From contig DXIE01000046.1 in the NCBI GenBank assembly GCA_019113005.1, positions 23,251 through 87,250 on the forward strand: 64,000 nucleotides of DNA. Reading direction: 5' to 3'. Positions 1-7,393 of this stretch are shown one piece after another. Made by a program: the position numbers and the translations under genes. Under the pieces are notes generated by a model. It made no database searches. It saw only the letters and a list, made by a program, of their open reading frames with translations, and was not told where the DNA came from. The first letter of the stretch is position 1; each line of letters begins with the position of its first letter. This DNA is from Candidatus Butyricicoccus avistercoris. GTDB lineage: Bacteria > Bacillota > Clostridia > Oscillospirales > Butyricicoccaceae.

Positions 1-452
1 ATTTATCTGTTAAGGAAAATATAAAGCTTGCACCTGTAAAGCTTGGCATTATGACCGAACAGGAGGCAGAGAAAAAAGCCTTAGAGCTTTTAGAGCGTGT
101 AGGTTTGCCAGACAAGGCAAATGCATATCCAAAACAGCTCTCTGGTGGTCAGCAACAGAGAATAGCAATCGCTAGAGCGTTAGCTATGAACCCTGATGTA
201 ATGCTGTTTGACGAGCCAACTTCTGCTCTTGACCCTGAAATGGTAGGCGAAGTTTTAGAGCTTATGAAGGAGCTTGCAGAAGAAGGCATGACAATGGTCG
301 TTGTAACACATGAAATGGGCTTTGCTCGCTCGGTTGCAACTAGAGTATTGTTTATGGACCAAGGCGTAATTGCAGAGCAAAATGAGCCAGAGGAGTTTTT
401 CACAAATCCACAGCACCCAAGACTGAGAGAATTTTTAAGTAAGGTGCTTTAA
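1..452 (+). CDS. Polar amino-acid ABC transporter ATP-binding protein (5' truncated)
   Basis: The reading frame is open from base 3 and the start lies outside the window; the first in-frame ATG at 51 is internal. About 149 residues remain. Visible motifs are the ABC signature [15 protein letters not shown], Walker B VMLFDEP, the D-loop SALD and the switch histidine in [10 protein letters not shown]. The C-terminal part matches the GlnQ/HisP class of amino-acid importers, which energise uptake through a membrane permease pair. The Walker A region and the partner permease and binding protein would lie to the left. A strong terminator follows directly, so this is the last gene of its operon. Substrate is not determinable. 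Confidence 0.9.
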   Translation, partial: LSVKENIKLAPVKLGIMTEQEAEKKALELLERVGLPDKANAYPKQLSGGQQQRIAIARALAMNPDVMLFDEPTSALDPEMVGEVLELMKELAEEGMTMVVVTHEMGFARSVATRVLFMDQGVIAEQNEPEEFFTNPQHPRLREFLSKVL

Positions 453-460
453 AAATTTTT

Positions 461-496
461 GGACACTAAAGTTTTTATACTTTGGTGTCTTTTTTT
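461..496 (+). terminator. Intrinsic terminator after the ABC ATPase gene
   Basis: A stem pairs GACACTAAAG (462-471) with CTTTGGTGTC (480-489), with one G-T pair, and is followed by a run of T. It closes the amino-acid transporter operon. Confidence 0.85.
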
Positions 497-539
497 ATAT
501 TTCAATAAAAAATAAAAATATAAACAGTTAAAATGTTGC

Positions 540-720
540 ATGTAAAAATTTGCAGAAACCCTTAAAAACAGCTTAAAAAATATTTAAAAAACTTTAAAAA
601 TTGTTTAAAGGTTATCGCTATATCTATTGTAAAAACCTTTAAAAAAGATTAAAAAGTTCATAAAAACAATTTTGGAAATGTAAAAAACAGTTTGTAAAAA
701 ACTTTAAAAATACCTTAAAA
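540..720. other. Helically phased A-tracts, predicted intrinsically curved DNA
   Basis: The 497-980 gap holds no convincing gene. Its left part carries runs of 4-6 A starting near 544, 564, 575, 586, 596, 631, 641, 651, 662, 682, 696, 706 and 717. Most spacings are 10-11 bp or about twice that, the pattern that makes DNA bend in one plane. The block ends about 125 bp upstream of the likely PTS promoter. Curvature is an inference from the known A-tract rule; a role in promoter activation or nucleoid-protein binding is possible. Confidence 0.6.
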
Positions 721-843
721 TTTGCGTTTTTATGTGTAAAAACATCATGTTATTATGCTGAAATGACGATTTTTTGTAGAAATTATATAAATCAAAAATG
801 CAAAAGAACTAATAAAAAGTGCAAATGCAATTTGTGAACAATC

Positions 844-852
844 TGTTAAAAT
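844..852 (+). promoter_or_regulatory. Candidate extended -10 promoter of the PTS operon
   Basis: TG-T-TAAAAT fits an extended -10 element; no good -35 hexamer lies 17 bp upstream. Start of transcription would be near 859, giving a leader of about 120 nt before the IIB start. Moderate support only. Confidence 0.45.
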
Positions 853-906
853 GAACCTGTAATGAAAAGGACATTGGCTCGCATACTTCCCAGAAATATA
901 GCAATC

Positions 907-921
907 CGTTATCGTTTCCAA
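907..921 (-). promoter_or_regulatory. cre-like operator (CcpA/LacI family)
   Basis: On the minus strand the 15 bases TTGGAAACGATAACG match the catabolite-responsive consensus WTGNAARCGNWWWCA at all but the last position. The site sits between the candidate promoter and the IIB start, a position where CcpA would act as a roadblock. Carbon catabolite repression of an amino-sugar PTS is expected in Firmicutes; a local LacI-type regulator is an alternative. Confidence 0.55.
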
Positions 922-980
922 TGCAAAAAAGTCATTCAGTCCAAATTATTAAATCTAGAAGAGAAAGGGGAAACCAATCT

Positions 981-1457
981 ATGCCAGACATTGTATTAAC
1001 CCGAATTGATAACCGACTAATTCATGGTCAGGTTGCAACTCAGTGGTGTGGTGTTGTAGGTGCAAACCTACTGCTTGTTGCAAACGATGCTGTTGCAGCT
1101 GACGAGTTCCGTCAAGGTCTTATGAACATGGCAGCTCCTGCTTATGCTCAAACTCGTTTCTTCACCATCGAAAAAACAATCAATATCATTCATAAGGCAT
1201 CTCCAAATCAGCATATTGCTATCATCTGTGAAAATCCACAAGATGTTCTAAGGCTGGTTGAGGGCGGTGTGCCAATCAAAAAGCTCAACATTGGCAATAT
1301 GCATATGGCGGACGGGAAGCGTCAAGTAGCTACATCTGTTGCAGTTGATGATGACGACGTAGCAGCATTTAAACGCCTTCAGGAGCTTGGAGTAGAACTC
1401 GAAATTAAGCGTGTTCCTGACACTCCTGCTGAAAGTATTGACAAACTATTTAAGTAA
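981..1457 (+). CDS. PTS mannose/sorbose-family IIB component (amino-sugar type)
   Basis: A 158-residue cytosolic protein of the EIIB-Man/Sor family that passes phosphate from IIA to the incoming sugar. The phosphorylated histidine is visible as His15 in IDNRLIHGQV. The start at 981 is chosen over an in-frame ATG at 921 because AGAAAGGGG (962-970) sits just before it and the family begins with this MPDIVLTRIDNRL pattern. First gene of the PTS operon, followed by IIC, IID and, two genes on, IIA. The neighbours AgaS and NagA suggest N-acetylgalactosamine or galactosamine as substrate. Confidence 0.93.
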   Translation: MPDIVLTRIDNRLIHGQVATQWCGVVGANLLLVANDAVAADEFRQGLMNMAAPAYAQTRFFTIEKTINIIHKASPNQHIAIICENPQDVLRLVEGGVPIKKLNIGNMHMADGKRQVATSVAVDDDDVAAFKRLQELGVELEIKRVPDTPAESIDKLFK

Positions 1458-1516
1458 ACAGTTTTCCAAAGCATAAGGGAAACAAAAAAAGGGACTCTCT
1501 GAGAAAGGAGTACAAA

Positions 1517-2347
1517 ATGCAAGTTACTATTATTCAGGCGGTTCTGGTTTTCGTGGTAGCATTTATCATGGGTATTGACCAGTTCAGCTTTTTGGAATCT
1601 TTGTATCAGCCAATCGTTACCTGTCCTATAATTGGTGCTATTCTTGGTAACTTTGAACTTGGTATCGTTGTTGGTGGTGCTTATCAGCTTATCCAAATCG
1701 GTAGTATGCCAATCGGTGGTGCTCAGCCACCTAACGCTATTCTAGGCGGTATCATGGCAACAGTATTTGCTGTATCTCTTAACATGGAAGCTACGGCAGA
1801 TGGTGTTGGTGCTGCAATGGGTCTTGCAATTCCATTCGCAGTTTTCGGTCAGTATGCTGTTACTCTTACCTTTACTATCATGTCAGGTATGATGGCTAAG
1901 GCTGACAAGTATGCTGAAAACGCTGATGATAAGGGTATTCGTAACATTAACTTCACTGAAATGGCTATCCTCGGTACTCTGTTCGGTCTGCTCGCTGTTG
2001 CAGGTCTGTACGGTGGCACAGCACTTGGTGATGCACTCAAGAACTTCTCTTACAGCTATTCATGGGTAATGGCAGGTCTTGACGCTGCTGGCGGTGCTAT
2101 GAAGTTCGTAGGTTTCGCTATCCTGATGAAGGTTATGATGTCCAAAGAGATGTGGGGCTTCCTGCTTGCTGGTTTCGCAATGAGCTTAATTTGCAGTGCA
2201 AACGCAACAACAGCAGGTGCAACTCTGTTACTGTGTGCATTCGTAGGTGTAGCTATTGCTATTTATGATTTCACAATCCATACAAAGATTCGTGAAAATG
2301 CAGGCATGAGCATGTCCAACGGCGGAGGTGACTGTGATGGCATATAA
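1517..2347 (+). CDS. PTS mannose-family IIC component
   Basis: A 276-residue polytopic membrane protein of the EIIC-Man/Sor/Aga family, which forms the sugar channel together with IID. The family's Gly-rich region GGAYQLIQIGSMPIGGAQPP is present, followed by several hydrophobic segments. An AAGGAG ribosome binding site precedes the ATG. Its last codons overlap the start of IID by 11 bp, indicating translational coupling. Substrate is inferred from neighbouring amino-sugar genes, not from this sequence. Confidence 0.93.
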   Translation: MQVTIIQAVLVFVVAFIMGIDQFSFLESLYQPIVTCPIIGAILGNFELGIVVGGAYQLIQIGSMPIGGAQPPNAILGGIMATVFAVSLNMEATADGVGAAMGLAIPFAVFGQYAVTLTFTIMSGMMAKADKYAENADDKGIRNINFTEMAILGTLFGLLAVAGLYGGTALGDALKNFSYSYSWVMAGLDAAGGAMKFVGFAILMKVMMSKEMWGFLLAGFAMSLICSANATTAGATLLLCAFVGVAIAIYDFTIHTKIRENAGMSMSNGGGDCDGI

Positions 2348-3338
2348 TATTCCTGATAAATACCAAGACTTAACACCAGCCAAGCAGCTTGATAAAGCTA
2401 CTCTTAATAAGATGGTTTGGATGTCTTGCTTCTTACAGGCTTCTTTCAACTATGAAAGAATGCAGGCTTGTGGTTGGCTGTGGGCTATACTTCCAGGTCT
2501 TAAGAAAATCCATACAAATAAGGAAGACCTTAAGGCTTCTATGGCTCATAACCTTGATTTCTTAAATACTCACCCATTCCTAGTAACATTCGTTATGGGT
2601 ATCGTTCTTTCTCTTGAACAGAGCAAGGCTGATACACAGACTATCCGTTCTGTTCGTATCTCCGCTGCTGGTCCACTCGGTGGTATCGGTGACGCACTGT
2701 TCTGGTTGACCCTTGTACCTATTACTGCTGGTCTTACTGCTAATATGGCTATGGAAGGTCAGATAATTGGTGCAGTTTTGTTCTTACTTATCTTTAACGT
2801 ATTCCAGTTCGTTATTCGTTGGTGGTTAATGCATTGGTCTTATGGTCTTGGTACAAAGGCTGTAACATTGCTTACTTCCAATGCTAAGGAATTTACTCGT
2901 GCAGCTAGTATTCTTGGTGTATTCGTTGTTGGTGGTCTGATTGCTAACTACGGCGGCACAACTCTAAGAATTTATGTGGGCGACCCTGCAATTCATATTC
3001 AGGGACTGCTTGATGGTATTCTGCCAAAGTTAATTCCTCTAGTTATCACTCTTGGTATCTATGCACTGATTAAGAGGGGCTGGACTCCAGTTAAATGTAT
3101 CCTTCTTATCCTTGTTGTTGGTATCGGTGGTTGTGCATTCGGTATTTGGACTGGTGACTCCAAGGCTATGGACGCAGAAGGTAATACCATTCTTGGTGGT
3201 TACAACCCACTGGTTTCTTGGTATGAATACCCAGCTCCAGCTCCAGCTGAAAAGAGCGGTCAGCAGGCTTGGGACGCTCTGACAGCAGTTGTTGATAGCC
3301 TAAATGAGCAGGGCGTAGAAGTTACTATGCCAGAATAA
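2337..3338 (+). CDS. PTS mannose-family IID component
   Basis: A 333-residue membrane protein of the EIID-Man family (partner of IIC). Family-typical blocks include WMSCFLQASFNYERMQ near the N-terminus and AAGPLGGIGDALFW in the middle. I place the start at the ATG at 2337, seven bases after GGAGGT; an upstream GTG at 2328 lies inside that ribosome binding site and is unlikely. The C-terminus has an Ala/Pro-rich stretch (PAPAPAEK). A terminator follows before the next gene, so IIA may be transcribed at a lower level. Confidence 0.93.
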   Translation: MAYNIPDKYQDLTPAKQLDKATLNKMVWMSCFLQASFNYERMQACGWLWAILPGLKKIHTNKEDLKASMAHNLDFLNTHPFLVTFVMGIVLSLEQSKADTQTIRSVRISAAGPLGGIGDALFWLTLVPITAGLTANMAMEGQIIGAVLFLLIFNVFQFVIRWWLMHWSYGLGTKAVTLLTSNAKEFTRAASILGVFVVGGLIANYGGTTLRIYVGDPAIHIQGLLDGILPKLIPLVITLGIYALIKRGWTPVKCILLILVVGIGGCAFGIWTGDSKAMDAEGNTILGGYNPLVSWYEYPAPAPAEKSGQQAWDALTAVVDSLNEQGVEVTMPE

Positions 3339-3370
3339 TAAAAACTTAACATAATATAATGGAAAGTTGG

Positions 3371-3407
3371 AAAGGGGGGGAATAACTATTTCTTCCCCCT
3401 TTTTTTA
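3371..3407 (+). terminator. Intrinsic terminator or attenuator after IID
   Basis: AAAGGGGG (from 3371) can pair with CCCCCTTT (to about 3402), then a T run. It separates IIB-IIC-IID from the 3437 gene and IIA, and may act as a partial terminator that sets gene dosage within the PTS. Confidence 0.75.
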
Positions 3408-3436
3408 AAGACAAAATCAGAAAGTCGGGTGCAAAT

Positions 3437-4102
3437 ATGAGTCAAATTACAGCTTTGATTATTTTTGTTGCCTTTTTAGCTTATATTGCATATCAGGGAA
3501 TGAAAAATTTTCAGCTGAGAAGCCTTAATATGAGCATTCGCAAAAAAGACTTTGATACTGTGCACAAAATGGCTGATATGGCGACAACTAGAAAGTTTTT
3601 AGGCGATTATACTTGTGATTTATATCAGCTTAGAGCATATTATCTAGCAGACGATATGTCAAACTTTGAAACAAAACTCAAAGAGATGACAAAAAAAGAC
3701 TATCCTAACAATCAGGATAAAAAAACATTTTTAGAGCAGTATTATCACAGATTTCTAATTAGAAAAGATAGAGAACATGCAAAACTGCTGCTCGAGCAAA
3801 TTAAATATCTTGGAGATGATTTTTTTACGGCTTATAATGAGCAGGCTTTTTATGTAATGCTTGATAAAAGCACTGACTTTATACAGCCAATCATTGACGA
3901 GATAAACTCAAAAAAATATTATGGTTTTCCATTAGGTGTAATGCTCTTTATGCTCGCAAAACAATATGAGTATTTAGGCGACACTGAAAACGCACAAACT
4001 TATTATGAAAATTCTAAAGTTTGTTTTCACCCAAAGGCAATATATGTGCCTGTAATAGAAGAAATTGTAAAAAACAATGCAAATAGAGGAGATATATCAT
4101 GA
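3437..4102 (+). CDS. Membrane-anchored TPR-like protein of unknown function within the PTS operon
   Basis: A 221-residue protein with one N-terminal hydrophobic helix (about residues 5-20, ITALIIFVAFLAYIAYQG). The rest is a soluble, helical, Lys/Tyr-rich domain in which paired-helix patterns such as AKQYEYLGDTENAQTYYENS near residues 175-195 resemble a tetratricopeptide repeat. No catalytic motif is recognisable. It is wedged between IID and IIA and overlaps IIA by 4 bp (ATGA), so the two are translationally coupled. I do not recognise the family; it could be a scaffold or regulator for the transporter, but that is only context. Confidence 0.8.
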   Translation: MSQITALIIFVAFLAYIAYQGMKNFQLRSLNMSIRKKDFDTVHKMADMATTRKFLGDYTCDLYQLRAYYLADDMSNFETKLKEMTKKDYPNNQDKKTFLEQYYHRFLIRKDREHAKLLLEQIKYLGDDFFTAYNEQAFYVMLDKSTDFIQPIIDEINSKKYYGFPLGVMLFMLAKQYEYLGDTENAQTYYENSKVCFHPKAIYVPVIEEIVKNNANRGDIS

Positions 4103-4527
4103 TTGGATTAGTAGTAACAGGACATGGAAACTTTGGCAGCGGTATAACAAGTGCAGTTGATTTAATTGCAGGTAAACAGGAAAATTATCAGTATGTTGAT
4201 TTTCTGCCTACTTACAATCTAGATGACCTTGACCGTGAGATGAGAAAAGCACTTGATAATCTAAAGGATTGTAACGGTGTGCTTATTCTTTGCGATTTAC
4301 TTGGCGGTACTCCATTTAATAAGGCGGCTGAAATCAGCACTCAAATGCAAAATGTAAATGTTGTAGCAGGTACTAACCTGTCTATGATGCTAGAAGTGAC
4401 AATGACAAGAAAGTTTGAAGAAGACCTAGATGCTCTTACAAAAGCTGCTCTTGAAAGCGGTGTAGAGCAGATTGCAAAATATGAATTTGTAAATGTGGCT
4501 CAGGATATTCCTGAAGATGGTATTTAA
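4099..4527 (+). CDS. PTS mannose-family IIA component
   Basis: A 142-residue cytosolic EIIA-Man protein that receives phosphate from HPr. The active-site histidine is His9 in VVTGHGNFGSG, and the LCDLLGGTPFNKA block typical of the family follows. GGAGATATATC precedes the ATG, and the gene overlaps the upstream TPR-like gene by 4 bp. Here IIA is a separate gene, as in aga-type systems, rather than fused to IIB as in ManX. HPr and EI are not in the window. Confidence 0.92.
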   Translation: MIGLVVTGHGNFGSGITSAVDLIAGKQENYQYVDFLPTYNLDDLDREMRKALDNLKDCNGVLILCDLLGGTPFNKAAEISTQMQNVNVVAGTNLSMMLEVTMTRKFEEDLDALTKAALESGVEQIAKYEFVNVAQDIPEDGI

Positions 4528-4564
4528 AACAATCTTTTGATATAAAAAAAGGAGTAATAAAAAA

Positions 4565-5746
4565 ATGAAAACAATTTTTAATATTGACGAAGCAAAGATG
4601 AAGGAAACATCATCTGTTTATACTGTAACAGAAATTGCACAACAGCCAACAACATGGCGTAAGACTTGTAAGCAAATCAAGGACGCTAAGGACGAAATCA
4701 AGGCATTTATTAAAAATGTAACTGATGCAGAAGATTTTGATATCATTCTAACTGGTGCAGGTACAAGTGAATTTGTAGGCAATGCACTATTCCCAGAGCT
4801 TGCAACTCTTATGAACTATAAGGTAAAATCTTATGGTACAACTGATTTAGTTGCAACTCCAGAGGCTTATTTATCTCGTACAAAGCCAACTTTACTTATC
4901 AGTTTTGGTCGTTCTGGTAACTCTCCAGAGTCAGTTGGTGCTATTGATGTTGCAGAAGCTGTTTGTGATAATGTTTATCATCTGTTTATCACTTGTAACC
5001 ATGAAGGTGCTCTTTCTAAGCGTGCACAAACTACTGATAAGTGCTATGCTATTAACTTAACACCAGAAACCCATGACCAGAGCTTTGCTATGACTTCAAG
5101 CTTTAGCAATATGTATCTTGCAGCTTATCTGTGTTTCTGCATTGATAACTTAGATGAGGCTATCGCTAAGGTTGAAAAGATTGCTGACGCTGGTGAAAAG
5201 TTCCTAACTGAGAATTACACAGTGGCTCAGACTGTTGTAAATGAATATGATTTCAACAGAATTGTATATCTTGGCAGTAACTGCTTAAAGGGTATCGCTC
5301 AAGAGTCTGCTCTTAAAATGCTAGAGCTGACAGCAGGCGGAGTTGTTACAATGTATGATACTCCACTTGGTTTCCGTCATGGCCCTAAGTCTATCATTGA
5401 TGATAACACATTAACTGTTATTTATTTAAGCGATGATGCTTATACTCGTCAATATGAAATTGATTTATTAAAGGAAATGAGCTCTCAGCGTAAGGGCAAT
5501 AAAATCGTTGTTGTAACTTCTAAGCCAGATGCAGCTGCTTCTGAGCTTGCTGATTACACAGTATGCTATAATCTTGATGCTGATTATAAGAGTGTTATGT
5601 TAGGTCTTGATGATATCCTATTTGCTCAGACACTAGCTGTGCTAAAATCTCTGGCTATGGGCATCACTCCAGATAATCCATGTCCAACAGGTGAAGTAAA
5701 CCGTGTTGTTAAGGGTGTAACGCTATATCCTTATACAAGAAAGTAA
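4565..5746 (+). CDS. agaS: SIS-domain sugar-phosphate isomerase/deaminase, AgaS family
   Basis: A 393-residue protein with two sugar-isomerase (SIS) domains. ILTGAGTSEFVG and SFGRSGNSPESVGA mark the first and LTAGGVVTMYDTPLGFRHGP the second. AgaS proteins convert galactosamine-6-phosphate to tagatose-6-phosphate plus ammonia; glucosamine-6-phosphate-type chemistry in relatives is possible. It lies just after PTS IIA with an AAGGAG site, linking transport and catabolism. The co-located deacetylase and aldolase genes support the galactosamine assignment. Confidence 0.9.
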   Translation: MKTIFNIDEAKMKETSSVYTVTEIAQQPTTWRKTCKQIKDAKDEIKAFIKNVTDAEDFDIILTGAGTSEFVGNALFPELATLMNYKVKSYGTTDLVATPEAYLSRTKPTLLISFGRSGNSPESVGAIDVAEAVCDNVYHLFITCNHEGALSKRAQTTDKCYAINLTPETHDQSFAMTSSFSNMYLAAYLCFCIDNLDEAIAKVEKIADAGEKFLTENYTVAQTVVNEYDFNRIVYLGSNCLKGIAQESALKMLELTAGGVVTMYDTPLGFRHGPKSIIDDNTLTVIYLSDDAYTRQYEIDLLKEMSSQRKGNKIVVVTSKPDAAASELADYTVCYNLDADYKSVMLGLDDILFAQTLAVLKSLAMGITPDNPCPTGEVNRVVKGVTLYPYTRK

Positions 5747-5756
5747 AATGAAAAAA

Positions 5757-5791
5757 ACTGTTTGCCAAAGCTTAAAGCTTTGGCAAACAGT
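5757..5791 (-). terminator. Perfect 17-bp inverted repeat; terminator-like on the minus strand
   Basis: ACTGTTTGCCAAAGCTT (5757-5773) is exactly repeated inverted at 5775-5791 with one base between. The T-run expected of a terminator is present only on the minus strand (A-run at 5750-5756); downstream on the plus strand there is none. Both flanking genes read plus, so it would stop antisense transcription, or act on the sense RNA as a processing or stability element. Confidence 0.6.
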
Positions 5792-5818
5792 CAATAAACG
5801 AAAAGGAGCCAAACATAT

Positions 5819-6094
5819 ATGAATTGGGAAGTGATTTTGTGGACAAGTGTTACAATCGGTGTGCTGTTATGTGTAGCAGCTCTTATTGTAACAATTATTT
5901 CCGCACGAAATATGAAAAAAAGCCGAGATTCTATGCAAGTATTGCAAGAACAAATTAAAGTCGGTGCAAAGATAATGTTTGGCGGAGGAATTTTCGGTAC
6001 AATAGTAAAAATCAATGATGATAAAATTGATGTTGAAATAAGCAAAGGCGTTGTAATTACAATTTTACGCTATGCTATTCAAGGTGTTTGCTGA
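5819..6094 (+). CDS. YajC-like Sec translocase accessory protein
   Basis: A 91-residue protein with one N-terminal membrane helix (about residues 5-28) followed by the compact YajC domain, in which GAKIMFGGGIFGTIVKI and a closing GVVITILRYAI fit the family pattern. YajC binds SecDF in the Sec machinery. AAGGAG precedes the ATG. The gene sits at the end of the PTS/agaS gene string, 72 bp after agaS, instead of next to secDF or tgt. It ends 2 bp before the convergent AraC gene. A role in membrane insertion of the PTS proteins is only a guess. Confidence 0.8.
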   Translation: MNWEVILWTSVTIGVLLCVAALIVTIISARNMKKSRDSMQVLQEQIKVGAKIMFGGGIFGTIVKINDDKIDVEISKGVVITILRYAIQGVC

Positions 6095-6096
6095 TT

Positions 6097-7293
6097 TTAA
6101 TAATCATCAGCACCATCATCTAAATGGTTTTTATGTGATGCAGGTTCTATTCCACGAGCATAATCACTCGGTGAAATCTGAAAATATTTTTTAAATAGCC
6201 TTGAAAAGTAATGAATTGAGCTGAAACCAAGCAAATACGCTATCTCACTTATTGTATGTTCGTTTTTGCGAATCAGCTCTTTACTTTTTTGCAGCTTTAT
6301 ATTTATAAGATAGTTTTTCGGTGAACAACCTAAATTTATTTTAAACAGTGTTTGAAGTGATGACCTTGACATGAAAAACTCATGGCATATATCTTCAATG
6401 GTAAGTGGTTCAGTAACTCTTGCGTCCATATAAGATAATATCTTTTTAAGTTGATTGTTTTGAAAATTGTTGTCAGCTTGCAAGTGATTTTGATTTTTTT
6501 CATAATCTAAACGAAGTATATCAGATAACACTTCATGTAAATGACATAACATTAGTGTTTGAGTATAATATAAATCTGATGTACTCTCTTGTACAATTTG
6601 CCATAAAACAGATTGTATCTCAACAGGACAACTGAAAATTTTATTTAATATTTGCTCATTTGATTTAAGGTCGATATCAAGTATTATTGTAAGATATGAA
6701 CATGATGTATTAAGTGAAAAATGTCTGCTTATATTTTTATTTGGACTAAATATTATTAAATCATGTGCGTTTAAATTATAATGTGTTTCATCACATTCAG
6801 ATATACGCATATATCCATCACATACATATATAAGTTCGTGATAATAATGAGGCGATTTATAAAATGTGCATGGTGTTTCCTGAGTTAAATAAGAACAATC
6901 GAAAACCTGTGAAATATGAAAAGGCATGGAAATAACACTTGGAGTATAACTTTCTGAAAGCTCTACAATCTTAGGTGTTACATTTTCTGGAGTAAGCAAA
7001 GAAAAGCTGAATATATCAACTCTTGAAACAACATAAAAATATGTATTTGGTTCTATTCTTAAACAGTGATGTATAGGAAATTTGCTTAAATTATTAGGCT
7101 CTTTACCTATTAAAATCGAACCAATACCATATGTAGGCTCAATATATACTTCACATGGGAAACTATAAAGTATATCTGTTTTATTATTGGTTGTTTTTAT
7201 TTTTTCACAGCTTAAATCATATCTTTCAGATGCGATTGGGTGAAAATATATTGACCCAAATTGCGAAAATAAAAATTCATTTGTTTTTTGCAT
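6097..7293 (-). CDS. AraC-family transcriptional regulator
   Basis: A 398-residue protein with a C-terminal AraC-type DNA-binding domain (about residues 285-385): two helix-turn-helix units, EPLTIEDICHEFFMSRSSLQ and ISEIAYLLGFSSIHYFSRLF, ending with the usual SPSDYARG-like tail. The long N-terminal part has a cupin-like sensor region near residues 130-210. AGAGG precedes the ATG on the minus strand. It is divergent from nagA, and the two share a 100-bp promoter region. It is the best candidate local activator of the amino-sugar genes. Confidence 0.88.
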   Translation of the reverse strand: MQKTNEFLFSQFGSIYFHPIASERYDLSCEKIKTTNNKTDILYSFPCEVYIEPTYGIGSILIGKEPNNLSKFPIHHCLRIEPNTYFYVVSRVDIFSFSLLTPENVTPKIVELSESYTPSVISMPFHISQVFDCSYLTQETPCTFYKSPHYYHELIYVCDGYMRISECDETHYNLNAHDLIIFSPNKNISRHFSLNTSCSYLTIILDIDLKSNEQILNKIFSCPVEIQSVLWQIVQESTSDLYYTQTLMLCHLHEVLSDILRLDYEKNQNHLQADNNFQNNQLKKILSYMDARVTEPLTIEDICHEFFMSRSSLQTLFKINLGCSPKNYLINIKLQKSKELIRKNEHTISEIAYLLGFSSIHYFSRLFKKYFQISPSDYARGIEPASHKNHLDDGADDY

Positions 7294-7327
7294 AATAAAA
7301 ACCTCTTAAAAAAGGGCATAATGTACA

Positions 7328-7356
7328 ACTTTACTATTATTGTAGAATATATACAA
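7328..7356 (-). promoter_or_regulatory. Candidate promoter of the AraC-type gene
   Basis: On the minus strand TTGTAT (7351-7356) and TAAAGT (7328-7333) are 17 bp apart, upstream of the regulator start at 7293. The nagA promoter must lie in the same 100 bp but is not clear by eye. Confidence 0.35.
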
Positions 7357-7393
7357 AGAAAAATCAAGTGCTACAAAAAAGGAGGAAATAATT

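Noticed and set aside
497..843. CRISPR array or tandem repeat array in the AT-rich gap
   Set aside because: The recurrence is of short A-runs only; there are no identical repeats with unique spacers.
921..980. Longer N-terminus for the PTS IIB gene from ATG 921
   Set aside because: The extra 20 residues are basic and unlike the family; a good binding site precedes the ATG at 981.
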